Origin: Anaspis maculata
Taxonomy: Eukaryota; Arthropoda; Insecta; Coleoptera; Scraptiidae
Length of the DNA stretch: 64,000 nucleotides
Assembly: GCA_949128115.1 (NCBI GenBank)
Contig: OX421962.1
Coordinates: forward strand, 44,725,745 to 44,789,744
Reading direction: 5' to 3'
The position numbers were made by a program, and so were the translations under genes. The stretch's first letter is position 1. Each line of letters opens with the position of its first letter. Below the pieces are notes generated by a model, which searched no databases, had not been told where the DNA came from, and saw only the letters and a program-made list of their open reading frames with translations. Shown here in pieces: positions 9,850 to 20,148 of the stretch.

Positions 9850-12800
9850 ATGTCAGAAAAGTCACTGTTACGGAACTCGTTCAAAAATCACCCAAATTAT
9901 GGAGAAACACAAGAAGAAAATTCTCAAGAACAATACAAATGTGATATCTGTAGCAGCACATTCAAAGGGAAAAAAGGATTGAAGATACATCTAACCAGAA
10001 TACATGCGAACGGCTTTAAATCAACTTCCTCTTCAGTGTCAGCCATCATAGATTCCAATTCAAGTTTCAACGCAAAGGCAGTTCAGAATCACGACTGCCT
10101 CCATTTCATGCCTACAGCTTGTACCTCAAACGGACCATCACAACCTCGAAGCCATTTGGGCAGGTATTTCCGGCCAACATATAAATATACGGACGACAGC
10201 AGTTCTGAAAACGACGACAATCCGGACAATGTCAAAAACGACAGTGTCAAAAGCTGTAAAAACAACAATAACAGCAAGGTATCAACAATTAACCAACCTT
10301 CATTGGATGATGTCATTATGAGCAACAATACTTCACCAGTTTTAAATGCAGCAATTCCAACATCAGAATCACAGACCTCAGCTGCAGCAGGACTGGAGTG
10401 CACTAGTTGTGGTCAAGTCTGCCAGAGGTTACACGGGTTAAAGCTCCATCAAAAAAGCGACAAGTGCGTGAGAAATACTGCGGCAATATTGCTGAAGAAT
10501 GTACCGAGAGGACTTGGTGAACCCTCAGGTGTACCCAAATTGACAGTTGATCACATGGATCAGTTTTCTCCTCTCCAAAAAACCCGTGTGATGCGACGAA
10601 TTCCCAAGAGTGCAAGGTTACAAACTGCTGACTTATTGGCAGATACATTATACCGTTGTGTGAAAAACAATGACCAAACATCCTGGAACAGACTTTTCAT
10701 TTTCTCGCATCAAGTTCTTGGTTTACCAGTAAAGTTTGAACGCAAAGAATCGTTAACGTCTTTAATACGGAGGGGATTAGCTTCTTTCGAGAAAACATCT
10801 TTAATCAACTTACCACAAGTGGATGAATACAGAGCTACATCTAGTGATAGAAAACTACCTGAATCAAATGCTGAAACTTTGAAAAGAAGAGTGGAAGCAA
10901 AACTAGCGGATGGAGACGTAAAAGGAGCTGTTCGCGTTTTATCTTCTCAAGACACCATTGCTCCCAACAATCAGGAAACATTAGACCAGCTACAGTCCAA
11001 GCATCCTATTGCTCCGGAAGGCACGATATATCCAGCCTCGTCAGTTACAGCTGAAGAATCAACTGCCGTTTTGTCAAACACAACAACAATCGTTCAGTCC
11101 CTGCTAGTCTCAAAGGAAGAAGTTCGAAAGGCATTGAAATCTTTTCCAAATGGATCAGCTGGCTCTTGGGACGGCTTACGACCCCAGCATTTGAAGGATC
11201 TCACCACTGCTTCTAATGGGGAATCCGCCGAACGCCTTTTGGATTCAATTGCAAAAGTCGTAAACTTGATGTTCCAAGGAAAACTATGTGAAACCGTGTG
11301 TTGCCAATTGTACGGTGCATCTTTAATTGCCCTACGTAAAAAAGATGGAGGAATCAGGCCCATAGCTGTTGGTAACACGTTTCGTAGAATAGCTGGTAAA
11401 ATAATTAGCAACCGTATGCAGATGATTGTTGGCGAGAAATTACGGCCTTATCAGCTAGGATATGGGACAAAAGGAGGGGCTGAAGCATTGGTCCACGCTA
11501 CTCGTTTTTTTATCAATGGAAGTTGCAGTGAAACTTGCCAAGTGCTGTTGAAATTGGATTTCCGTAACGCCTTCAACTGCCTAAGTCGCACAAAATTGTT
11601 ACAAGCTGTAAAGGAATGTATACCTGCCTATTACCCCTATTTCTACCAGACTTATGGTAAAGTAACCCAGTTGAAATTCAATGAGAATACATTGAACTCA
11701 TCATGGGGTGTTCAACAAGGAGATCCTCTTGGCCCCCTAAGTTTCTGTCTAGCAATTACACCTTTAGTAGAAAGTTTAACTTCGGCGCTCAATCTATGGT
11801 ACTTAGATGACGCTACTCTTGGTGGTAGCTCAGATTCAGTCATGAATGATTTAGAAACAATCACAACATCAAGCAATATTTATGGTTTAGAGCTAAATTG
11901 GTCGAAATGCGAACTATTCGTTTTTGGAGGAAGTTCACATGAACGCCGTGAAATACAAAACAGGTTCAAACACTTCAATGAAAACATCAAGTTTATAAAT
12001 CGTGAAGACCTGACTCTCCTGGGAAGTCCTATCACAGATGAAGCTATACCGCCCGTTATCTTAAAGAAAACTAACGAACTACAGCTGATGACATCTCGTC
12101 TAAAGTACCTGCCAGCACAACAAGCTTTATATCTCCTCCACCATTGTTATAGTCTACCCAAAGTGCTTTACATACTTCGAACAAGCCCGGCTTTCAAACA
12201 CAGCGACCATCTTCAATTGTTTGATGATCAGCTTCGTCTGGCCGTGGAAATGGTAACCAACACCAAAATGGACGAACCTACATGGGCGATAGCGTCATTG
12301 CCTGGTAGATTTTCTGGTTTAGGCATCTGCCGTTCAGTAGAACTAGCCGTCCCTGCCTTTCTGGCATCGGTTCACTACGTCAGTGCCTTGATCGAAGATC
12401 TGACTGCAAATGTGACTCAATCATTCAATGTTTCGTCGTACATATCTCAAGCCTTAGAACTGTGGAGTCGCAATAGCAACGTAGACGAATCAGTTATTGT
12501 CAACAGAAACTCGCAGCTCGAATGGACAAACCCGATATTCCAAAAACGTTTTGATACCTTGATGACATCTGCTGAAAACAATCCTCTTGCAAAAGCTCGA
12601 TTATTAGCCGGAGCCTGTAAAGAATCTGGAGCATTTCTGAACGCTTTACCGACCGCTACTTTAGGTACTTTGTTAGATGACGTTAGTTTCCGTATAGCGA
12701 TAGGGTTACGTTTGGGCAGCAAAATTTGTGAAAGCCACCAGTGTCTATGTGGAGAGAGAGTCGATGAATTTGGATACCATGGCTTAGCATGTAACAAAAC

Positions 12801-13308
12801 GTCTACAGGCCGCCTTAGTCGACATGCAGCAATCAATGATTTACTTCGACGTGCTTTGAAGTCGGCAGGAGTACCATCACTTCTAGAGCCCCCCGGAATA
12901 TGTCGAAATGACGGAAAGCGACCTGACGGAATGACGTACGCTCCGTGGAAGAATGGACGACAATTGGTCTGGGATGCCACTTGTTGCGACACTATGTGTC
13001 AAAGCAATATTGCGGTTTCATCGAAGGAAGGCGGAAAAATGGCAGCTATTGCTGAACTGAGGAAGACTGAAAAATATTCTGATTTAACAGATCGCTTTGT
13101 AGTTTGCCCTTTTGGTGTTGAAACGTTAGGTTCCTGGGGTCCTTCGGCAAAAGCTTTTGCTTCCGAAATTGGACGAAAAATGTTTGACAAGACCAAGGAA
13201 CCTCGGTCGGTCGACGGAATTTTTAAAACAAAAGATCAGTCTGGAAATTCAACGAGGAAATGTGAGCTCAATTTTAGCTACACTTCCATCACAAAAATCA
13301 TTCGATGA
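9850..13308 (+). CDS. Zinc-finger / reverse transcriptase / restriction-like endonuclease polyprotein
   Basis: A 1152-codon retroelement protein. Order: C2H2 finger (C31, C34, H47, H52); second finger-like module (C184, C187, H200, C206); RT domain with the motif-A Asp at D570, GVQQGDP at 620-626 and catalytic YLDD at 651-654, instead of the more usual YADD/FADD of LINEs; a Cys-His knuckle (C965, C967, H977, C981); then a PD-(D/E)XK-like endonuclease with RH at 991-992, RPDG at 1024-1027 and WDAT at 1041-1044. This architecture, with no AP endonuclease, is that of R2-like non-LTR elements, which cut a target and prime reverse transcription there; the exact clade is not resolved. The last ~30 codons depart from the family: about position 13218 the homology moves to the +1 frame, which runs to a stop at 13331-13333. 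That implies a one-base insertion, so this copy probably makes an altered C-terminus. The ATG lies only 6 bases after an A-rich tract, with almost no 5' UTR. Confidence 0.85.
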   Translation: MSEKSLLRNSFKNHPNYGETQEENSQEQYKCDICSSTFKGKKGLKIHLTRIHANGFKSTSSSVSAIIDSNSSFNAKAVQNHDCLHFMPTACTSNGPSQPRSHLGRYFRPTYKYTDDSSSENDDNPDNVKNDSVKSCKNNNNSKVSTINQPSLDDVIMSNNTSPVLNAAIPTSESQTSAAAGLECTSCGQVCQRLHGLKLHQKSDKCVRNTAAILLKNVPRGLGEPSGVPKLTVDHMDQFSPLQKTRVMRRIPKSARLQTADLLADTLYRCVKNNDQTSWNRLFIFSHQVLGLPVKFERKESLTSLIRRGLASFEKTSLINLPQVDEYRATSSDRKLPESNAETLKRRVEAKLADGDVKGAVRVLSSQDTIAPNNQETLDQLQSKHPIAPEGTIYPASSVTAEESTAVLSNTTTIVQSLLVSKEEVRKALKSFPNGSAGSWDGLRPQHLKDLTTASNGESAERLLDSIAKVVNLMFQGKLCETVCCQLYGASLIALRKKDGGIRPIAVGNTFRRIAGKIISNRMQMIVGEKLRPYQLGYGTKGGAEALVHATRFFINGSCSETCQVLLKLDFRNAFNCLSRTKLLQAVKECIPAYYPYFYQTYGKVTQLKFNENTLNSSWGVQQGDPLGPLSFCLAITPLVESLTSALNLWYLDDATLGGSSDSVMNDLETITTSSNIYGLELNWSKCELFVFGGSSHERREIQNRFKHFNENIKFINREDLTLLGSPITDEAIPPVILKKTNELQLMTSRLKYLPAQQALYLLHHCYSLPKVLYILRTSPAFKHSDHLQLFDDQLRLAVEMVTNTKMDEPTWAIASLPGRFSGLGICRSVELAVPAFLASVHYVSALIEDLTANVTQSFNVSSYISQALELWSRNSNVDESVIVNRNSQLEWTNPIFQKRFDTLMTSAENNPLAKARLLAGACKESGAFLNALPTATLGTLLDDVSFRIAIGLRLGSKICESHQCLCGERVDEFGYHGLACNKTSTGRLSRHAAINDLLRRALKSAGVPSLLEPPGICRNDGKRPDGMTYAPWKNGRQLVWDATCCDTMCQSNIAVSSKEGGKMAAIAELRKTEKYSDLTDRFVVCPFGVETLGSWGPSAKAFASEIGRKMFDKTKEPRSVDGIFKTKDQSGNSTRKCELNFSYTSITKIIR

Positions 13309-13423
13309 AGTTTTCTACATTTTACACACTTAGACTATACACTATACTATACACCTCGCTCTACACTTGAGTATATATCTTTTATATTTTTATCTTTATA
13401 TATTGTATTATGATGTCTCATAT

Positions 13424-14291
13424 TAAAATATTTATCATTTCTTTGTCAGATCAACAAGTCGAGAAATATATATTTTTTTGGACCACAAATAGATTGTTGA
13501 GTCGTTTTTGTGTGATCATCGATAAATCCGCATCCCCTTGCTTCATTTATGAAAACAAAAAATTTGCTGTTCTATTCTTCACCGAAGGGGTGACCTCAAC
13601 TTACCATTATTTTCAACATTACCTATTTCAATATTTTATCCCAAAAAATATGATTATTATTGTACTAATATATAGCTTGAAGTTTTCTTCAACGGTGTGG
13701 ATGATGGAACGGCCTCAGATTCCACCTGGAAGCCGTGCATATTGATTTTTTTGCAAGGTCGTCAAATTTGTCATTTTTGATTTTGAGCGGCCAAAATGTC
13801 AATGTTGGTACTTTCGCACCAACTCTCATTTCAGTATCACAAAATGCAAAATTGTTTGGCGTGAATATCGTTTTCCGCTAAAGCAAACCGGTGCTCTTGG
13901 CCGGAGTGGTGTGTAGGTATTAACATTTTGGCCGCTCCCGCTAGAAAATCAAAAATGCCAAATTTGACGGCCTTGCAGAAAAATTATTATGTACGGCTTC
14001 CAGGTGGAATCTGAGGCAGTTTCATCATCCACATCGTTAAAGAGAACTTCAAGCTGTATATTAGTACAACAATAATCATACTTACCGGGGTAAAACATTG
14101 AAGGTAATGTTGAAAATAATGGTAAGTTGAACTCACCCCTTCGTTAAGGAATAGAACAGCAAAACTTTTGTTTTCATAAATGAAGCAAGGGGATGCGGAT
14201 TTATCGATGATCACACAAAAACGACTCAACAATCTATTTGTGGTCCAAAAAAATATATATTTCTCGACTTGTTGACCAGACAAATAAATAA
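13424..14291. repeat. Inner palindrome (arms B/B' and loop)
   Basis: Arm B (13424 to about 13800) is mirrored by about 13920-14291. A loop of about 120 bp contains CAGTATCACAAAATGCAAAA at 13832-13851, which is also found near the outer end (14525-14544) and, inverted, at 9576-9595. The mirrored frames at 13410-13745 (+) and 13987-14352 (-) are a consequence of the palindrome. Confidence 0.75.
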
Positions 14292-14572
14292 TTTTTTTCT
14301 GCAAGAAGAATGAAACTGACATGACGAAAAATGTTATGATGGTCAAGAACACAGTTGTTTAGGTCCAGTACGGTAGATAAGGCGGTACTGAATGGTGCAT
14401 GGTAAAAACTCTGGCATCTTGAAATTTGGAGGGGCCCCTAGTCGCCCCCTAATGGACAAATTTTTGAGTGCTGCGGGTCAAATCACTTGAAATTTTATGT
14501 AGTTTGCATATGCCAAATTTCATTGCAGTATCACAAAATGCAAAATCAAAAAGCGTACCGCTGCAACTATAC

Positions 14573-15860
14573 TGCATGAGGCAAATGTATATAATCGGGT
14601 TTGAGCGGGATAGATCTTCCAGAGGTTGCAGAAGTCGTAGTGCGGACAAGGTTAATATTTTTTTTGAAAATTGTCATGCGTTGACTTATCAGATTCCCGC
14701 TTGTGTCAGCCTGACGCGGGCAAGAAAATTACAACTTTGCTGAAGTTGTGAAAGATCACCAGCTGGAATATTTGGTATTTTTCCTAGATACATTCAAATG
14801 ATCTCTGTCTGAATCAGCGTTCTCCTATTATTGGCGTGAAACATTCTGTTTCGTAGAAGACACTCTCACATGGGAACAGGAGAGACACACCAGGGTCTGA
14901 CGGAGATGTCATTCGAATGTAACCACAAGACATTAACAGAATTTGACCTGGCAGCTCTCTACCAACGTTTCCCAATTCTCTGATGCAAAATTGTCAGAGA
15001 TATAGTGAACTGCCACCACAAACAGAAAATTAAATTGTTACCTACCTATTTTTCGATGCTGTATACCATCTCCTAAAATATTGACAAAAAAAAGTAAAAC
15101 CCCTGTTTAAATTATACAATAGGTATACTAAAAGCTGCTGCATTGTGCTGTTTTGTTTAACCGTGATTTTTAATCATAACAAGTAAATATTCATTAACTG
15201 TAGATTGCCCCGCGTATCCGTTTGCGTCCTAAACACAAAGACAGCTACGGCGAACTCGAATGTAAAATGCGGTTCTCCAGGTGAGGTCCAAGCAGAAAAT
15301 CCTTAGAAAAAGAAAAGAAAAAGGTAGTTGACTGAGCGGCCAGCCCGAGGTGACCTTTTTTTCTTCGCTGTCTTGGTGTGTGAGGACTCCATCCTTCCGG
15401 ATGTGACAGTTTGTTGCTGTTCCTTGAGTGGAAGCTCTAGATGATTCAAAGAAAGGTCTGCAACGACGTTGGTCATCGACGAAGAGTCCAATCACTAGCC
15501 TGCGGGGTGCCAAGGTTTCACTGGAGCAAAAAATTTGCTTGCAGTGGATTGCACAAGAGTCACAAGACAACAAAGTGACAGTTTTGACGTGATTTCAACC
15601 GACGTGACAGCCCCTGCGGCAACTTAAACTTCCTGAAATAGTTAATTCCCTAAAGTTTTCTACACGAATAAGCCATTTTCCCCAACAAGGTGAATCGCCT
15701 ATTATAGCAGGCGAAAAATCGTAAAAAAGTAGATAACTTTAGTTCGGAAATAAAATGAGAAATCAATCAATCTCCTAGTAGAAATATAATACTAATTTAT
15801 ATCCCAAAATCCGTTGTTTGAAAAAAAAAACTTAAGTTAACTTATTTATATGTTTGTTTA
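14573..15860. other. Intergenic DNA
   Basis: Mostly featureless. On the minus strand, 15303-15491 encodes a 62-residue frame starting MDSSSMTNVVADLSL with a basic KKKR stretch that runs into AAAAAGGTCACC, a possible 5' splice site. It could be a first coding exon, but no partner exon is visible and I do not call a gene. Confidence 0.4.
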
Positions 15861-16159
15861 CATCCTGGATCTGCTGCTGCTACAGCTGAGCGCTTAAAAA
15901 ATTCAAAGTACAAAGAAATTATGACAAATTATGAATTTTTACCTATTGCTTTTGAAACTTTCGGAACATGGGGATCAGATGCCAAATCACTTTTGAACGA
16001 ACTGGGGAAATTAATAAAGGACAAATCCGGAGTGCCTCAAGCCAAAAAGTACCTGCAACAGCACATCAGCATTGCCATTCAGCGAGGCAACGCTGCTAGT
16101 GTTCTGGGCACAGTGGAGAAGACAGATGGCATTGAAGAAATTTTTTACATGTTTTAACA
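15861..16159 (+). pseudogene. C-terminal fragment of an RT/endonuclease retroelement
   Basis: About 98 codons homologous to the end of the 9850-13308 protein: an AE..K..KY block, FETFGTWGSDAK (compare VETLGSWGPSAK in the large ORF), then IAIQRGNAAS and a stop after FYMF. Everything upstream of about 15861 is missing, so this is a truncated copy of a related but distinct element. It preserves the C-terminal ending that the large ORF has lost through a frameshift, and so serves as an internal control for that call. Downstream DNA to about 16330 is AT-rich and may be its 3' tail. Confidence 0.75.
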
Positions 16160-16330
16160 TCTATTTATTGTACTATATTTACCTTTACTACATTTATTTG
16201 AAAAACATAATGAAACAACTTGCTAGTTAGGTATGTAACTACCATGTCTATATGCTTTACATACAAATAAATGAGGATTCTTTTAAGTCAGACAAGAAAT
16301 AAAGTATTAAAAAGTAATACATTATATCTA

Positions 16331-16450
16331 CCGTATGATCAAAAACTTTCCTCCTCTAGGTAGGGTGTGGTTCGGTCATTGGCAGGCAGACGAGGCTGAT
16401 TTTGGCCAGGCCACAGCCTGCCTAGAGGAGGAAAGTTTTTGATCATACGG
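16331..16450. mobile_element. 120-bp MITE with TA target duplication
   Basis: Near-perfect 30-bp TIRs begin CCGTATGATCAAAAACTTTC and are flanked by TA on both sides (16329-16330, 16451-16452). The TA duplication and short length fit a Tc1/mariner-type non-autonomous element. The two ends are identical, suggesting fairly recent activity. Confidence 0.85.
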
Positions 16451-16779
16451 TACTATACTCCAAACTTTAAAATACTTATTAATTACAGAAACTATCTATT
16501 GAAACTATAAAAAACTCATTCAAAATCAATTTATTTATTTCAGTATAACACCAACACCCCATTACTTGCCCACCCTTTTTTTTAAGTTATTTCTGAGGTT
16601 ACCTCCAAAGAACACTTACCAACTTATGTGTCTAGGCTCTGGAAGATGTACAAAGTAAACAGACGAAAGATTCCCTCTTGACTTTGACCAATTCTTGCCG
16701 ATGGGTGGTGGCAGTAGATATTTGGGAGTCAAATGTACAAGAGGTATTTAATGATTTCGTCAGCCCTTGGTCGGGTCCG

Positions 16780-17128
16780 CAGCTGTGTTCACTATGCGCA
16801 TTTCATTATCGTCCCCATCGAACACATAGGTGCAAGGATTTTTTGTCGCTTAATGCGACATAAAAAAATTGACTTAATTTATTGCGCCACTTTGGTACCT
16901 TTCATCAATTAAACGAGTCGTACATCAAAGCGGACGTGCCGCAAAAATTACACCATTTAATTAACCCCTACTTTGTTTAATCACTGGACCATTTCAGAAA
17001 GACATAATTCACTCTTTCCGCACCCCGTGTTTTGAATAATATTATTCACACATTTTTGCGGCTTGATTGCAACAATGTTATGAGGGAAATTGATTATGCT
17101 ATAATGGCTACTGTTTTATGCTTGATTG
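16780..17128. promoter_or_regulatory. Candidate non-coding regulatory island
   Basis: Apparently single-copy sequence rich in homeodomain-type cores: CATCAATTAAAC, ATTTAATTAACC, TTTAATCAC and a Caudal/Abd-B-like TTTATTGCG. It sits about 10 kb downstream of the homeobox gene. The cluster could reflect AT-richness alone, so this is a guess from composition and lack of repeats. Confidence 0.2.
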
Positions 17129-17136
17129 CTCATAAC

Positions 17137-17650
17137 TAGAGAGCGGATTTATAATTTTTTACATGTTCTATTCGCTAAGTTGGATGCAACTGTCGACTTG
17201 CAGCTTGACGTTTCCATCTATAAAGAACCTAAATACCAAGTTTTATTTCGCATATAATTTATTATTTTGAGTTTTTACTGCATACAAATTGATAGTCCAT
17301 ATAATCGCATATAGCCGCATATTTAGTCCATATTTTTGCATATAACTGAATATTTGTCAATATTTTGGCCATTTTATCTAGATGTGCCAAAAAAATCACG
17401 ATTTTTTCATTTTAAGAAAAAAATAATCAAAAATTTTCGAAGAATTTTTTTTTTTTACTTCGATGGTCAGAGTTGGTTGGTTGGTTTTACATGGAAATGT
17501 TAAAATTTTCAATATTTTTGCAGCTTATATCACATATTTACTCGCATATATTGCTTTATTTGAACATCTTTACCGCATATTTTGATACTTTTTAAGCGCA
17601 TATAAACTACATATTTCGAGCTTTTTCACCGCATATAAATCCGCTCTCTA
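17137..17650. mobile_element. Non-autonomous hAT-type element, 514 bp
   Basis: Perfect 17-bp TIRs (TAGAGAGCGGATTTATA) are bounded by a perfect 8-bp TSD, CTCATAAC, at 17129-17136 and 17651-17658. An 8-bp TSD with a TAGAG-type terminus is characteristic of hAT. Eight copies of GCATAT occur inside (17250, 17307, 17317, 17338, 17544, 17575, 17598, 17631), all on the plus strand and clustered in the two halves. They are good candidates for subterminal transposase-binding sites. There is no coding capacity. Confidence 0.9.
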
Positions 17651-17714
17651 CTCATAACAAAATCACGCTTAATAGAATCTGTCTTATATCCTTTCGTCTT
17701 TCCTTTTTTATCAT

Positions 17715-18480
17715 AAAGAACTCAAATCGGTTTCAAAAGCTGTCTCCGAAAACATGCTCCGAAAGCCGCGGTTTTGATGATAGCTGGAAACCGGCTTTCA
17801 GAGCCGGCTCTCTTTTTTTTTTTTTTTTTATTCGTTTATTTAACGTCGGCCTATTTCCGCAACGAGGCCTAACACCGACGCCGGTGAATGCTTTCCTCCA
17901 CTATACCGGAAATTTTGCCGAACCCCTGTGTGTTCCAACACAGGGTAGGGATTTTTAACGACCACCAACATCGCATGGGGTCGGCACCATCGTTCGTATT
18001 TTACGTGCTATGCGACACACGGCGCGTCTTGCATTTAGCAAGCATTCCAACTAAACCAAGGAGCTTGTTTTCGAGGCCGAAAATCCGTCCCCGGCGGAGA
18101 TCGAACCCGCGACCTCTGGAGTGGCAGTCGAACGCGCTAACTAACCACACCACAAGCTCCTCAGAGCCGGCTCTCGAATCCGGTTTTTCAAGCCAGTTTT
18201 CAGAGTCGGTATTCGGAGCCGGCTTTCACTACCAATTTTCGAAGCGGTTTTCAGAGTCGGTTTTCGGAACCGGCTTTCAATACCTGTTTTAGGAGCAGTT
18301 TTCAACGCCGATTTTCGTAGCCGGCTTTTGATATAGGTTTTCGAAGCCGGTTTTAGGAGTCGGCTTTCAACGCCGATTTTCGTAGCCGGCTTTTGATATA
18401 GGTTTTCGAAGCCGGTTTTAGGAGTCGGCTTTCAATGCCGATTCTCGCAGTCGGCTTCAATACCGGATTCAAAACCGGTA
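17715..18480. repeat. GC-rich satellite of degenerate AGCCGGTTTTC units
   Basis: Many degenerate units of about 21 bp (variants of GAAGCCGGTTTTCAGAGTCG) run to about 18480, with a higher-order 65-bp period clearest at 18303-18432, where two units are almost identical. The array is split by a SINE at 17813-18161. Its base composition is unlike the AT-rich surroundings. Confidence 0.8.
17813..18161 (-). mobile_element. tRNA-derived SINE, family S1, full-length
   Basis: On the minus strand the element starts with a tRNA-like head with a box A region (GTGGTTAGTTAGCGCG) and box B (GGTTCGATCTCC), continues through a unique body and ends in a poly(A) tract (T run at about 17813-17830). A perfect 14-bp TSD, CAGAGCCGGCTCTC, flanks it at 17799-17812 and 18162-18175. 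The head allows internal Pol III transcription. A shorter relative lies at 56155-56330. Confidence 0.92.
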
Positions 18481-19557
18481 CACACTTATATTCGATAAAA
18501 CCAGTACCTACACCGGTTTTCATTTTTCTCGTATAATGTCAGCACTAGAAATCACCCAATTGATAATTGCTAATAATTGTTTCCATATCGTTTAACTCCT
18601 AGGTTCAGGTAAAATTGACCAAAAATAGAATAATTGGAAGATGGAAGTAGAATAAGAATCAATTTTTTTTTTTGAGAAAAGATATCTGCCTAAGTTAGTA
18701 CCTATATAAAAATAAGTGAGTTCAACACAACGGAAACCGAAACAGGTTGTTGCATAATTTCTAAGAACTCTCATGAAAAATACACATTCTCATTCGAAAG
18801 ACGATTTGTCATTGGTATATATGCGACAGACAATACACCTTCTCCCATCATCTTGAGTGCCGTGCAACAGAATTGTGAAATATTCACGTCTCTTCGCCTG
18901 CACAAGTTAATTTGGTTGAATGTTTCGCAAGTTACAAATTTGTAAAAATCGAAAGAAGTGAAATTTTACACCCTTCATTTTTCTTAGGAATCGAGTGAGA
19001 GGCATAAATATGTTAATTCTTCTGAATCAGGAGAATGAGGAGAGTCTTATCACAAAGTTTGATCGGTCAAAACTGGGACACCTGTATTTCGCAGTGTATC
19101 AATTGCTGAACAGCGACTCAACTTTTTTGCAGACAGCACTATACAATTTTTTAGCGGACTCTGAAAAAAGAAAATCACACGTCAAGTTTTTTTAAAGTTG
19201 TGAAGTCTGAAGTGACCATGAAGAGAAACAACCACTTTTGAAGTATTCTTAAACAAACACATTTTTATTGATAGGTATTTAAATGGTCTTTTAGAGCACA
19301 CTGGCTAAGCTTTATTAGAAATTCAACTCAAAAGTGACCAACACTATTTAGTTGTTCATACCTACCAATTTGAACAAAGGTCAACATGTGATACGATACA
19401 TCTTGTAATTCAGAAAAAACTGTCGATTTCTGCTCTGAAAAGAATAATGTAGTCATTCAAAATATAGTTGAGTGCGCTACTCAGCAGCTTCATTTTTTAA
19501 ACTTAAGTTTTTGTTTATTTTCATTAGAGTGCTGAATGCTGATAAACGACAGCTTTG
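18481..19557. other. Intergenic DNA, nothing recognised
   Basis: No gene or repeat structure that I can support. A 66-codon frame at 18995-19195 begins after TTTTTCTTAG, a possible acceptor, but it lacks any recognisable domain. Confidence 0.4.
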
Positions 19558-20148
19558 TATACAGGATGTTCCAGGGATGATAGCAAAAAAAATCAACTGT
19601 GGGTAGATCTCGTCAAAATATGACGAAAACCTATATACCATTTTGTAAAGTTCGGCCTAGTGACGAAGATACAGCCATCCAAAGTTCACTTTTTTCGGTT
19701 TTCAAAAATTTGTAACTCAGGAACGTTCTGATAAGTTCAGCTTTAATTTAGCATAAGCTGGTTCATTACAATTATCTATTAATCTGCCAAATTTGGAAAG
19801 AATCCAATCAGTGGCGTAGAAGTTATGACGGATCACCTTAAGTCAACTTTTCTTCGGATGCTTCTAAATTATTGACCTTCATAACTACTACACCACTGGT
19901 TGGATTCTTCCCAAATTTGGCGGGTTGATAGATAATTATGACAAACCAGCTTTTGCTGAAGTAAAGCTGATTTTGTCGAAACGTTCCTGAGTTAACAAAT
20001 TTTTGAAATCCGAGAAAAGTGAACTTTGGAAGGCTGTATCTTCGTCATTAGGCCGAACTTTGCAAAATGGTATATAGGTTTTCGTCATATTTTGACGAGA
20101 TCTACCCACAATTGAACTTTTGCTATCATCCTTGAAACACCCTGTATA
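19558..20148. mobile_element. Fold-back element with TATACAGG ends
   Basis: The arms (about 290 bp) mirror each other across about 19855. The ends are TATACAGGATGTTCCA and, inverted, TTGAAACACCCTGTATA. Inner mirrored blocks include GTAGATCTCGTCAAAATATG and CCAAATTTGG. It belongs to the group of palindromes in this window with ACAGGGTGT-like termini, and a decayed relative lies at 57935-58230. Confidence 0.8.

Larger units (their letters stand above)
9540..14569. mobile_element. 5-kb palindromic TIR element carrying a reverse-transcriptase gene
   Basis: The left end (TAGTTGCAGCGGTACGCT at 9540) is the inverted match of the right end (ending AGCGTACCGCTGCAACTA at 14569). Flanks give a 3-bp TSD, TAC, at 9537-9539 and 14570-14572. 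Layout: outer arm A 9540-9831; coding insert about 9832-13423; arm B about 13424-13800; loop about 13800-13920; inverted B' 13920-14290; inverted A' 14292-14569. In the right half A' and B' are contiguous, while in the left half the coding unit lies exactly between A and B. The simplest reading is that an RT element entered the left arm of an existing fold-back of about 1.4 kb. The alternative is that the right half is a deletion derivative of a longer arm. Confidence 0.8.

Noticed and set aside
13410..14352. Pair of similar open frames on opposite strands (111 and 121 codons)
   Set aside because: They are mirror images produced by the palindrome arms; the similarity in translation follows from nucleotide similarity and no start context or domain supports coding.
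15826..15866. CTTAAGTTAACTT shared with the palindrome at 1773-3340 (near 2921)
   Set aside because: Only 13 bases match exactly and the surrounding similarity is weak; I treat it as coincidence.
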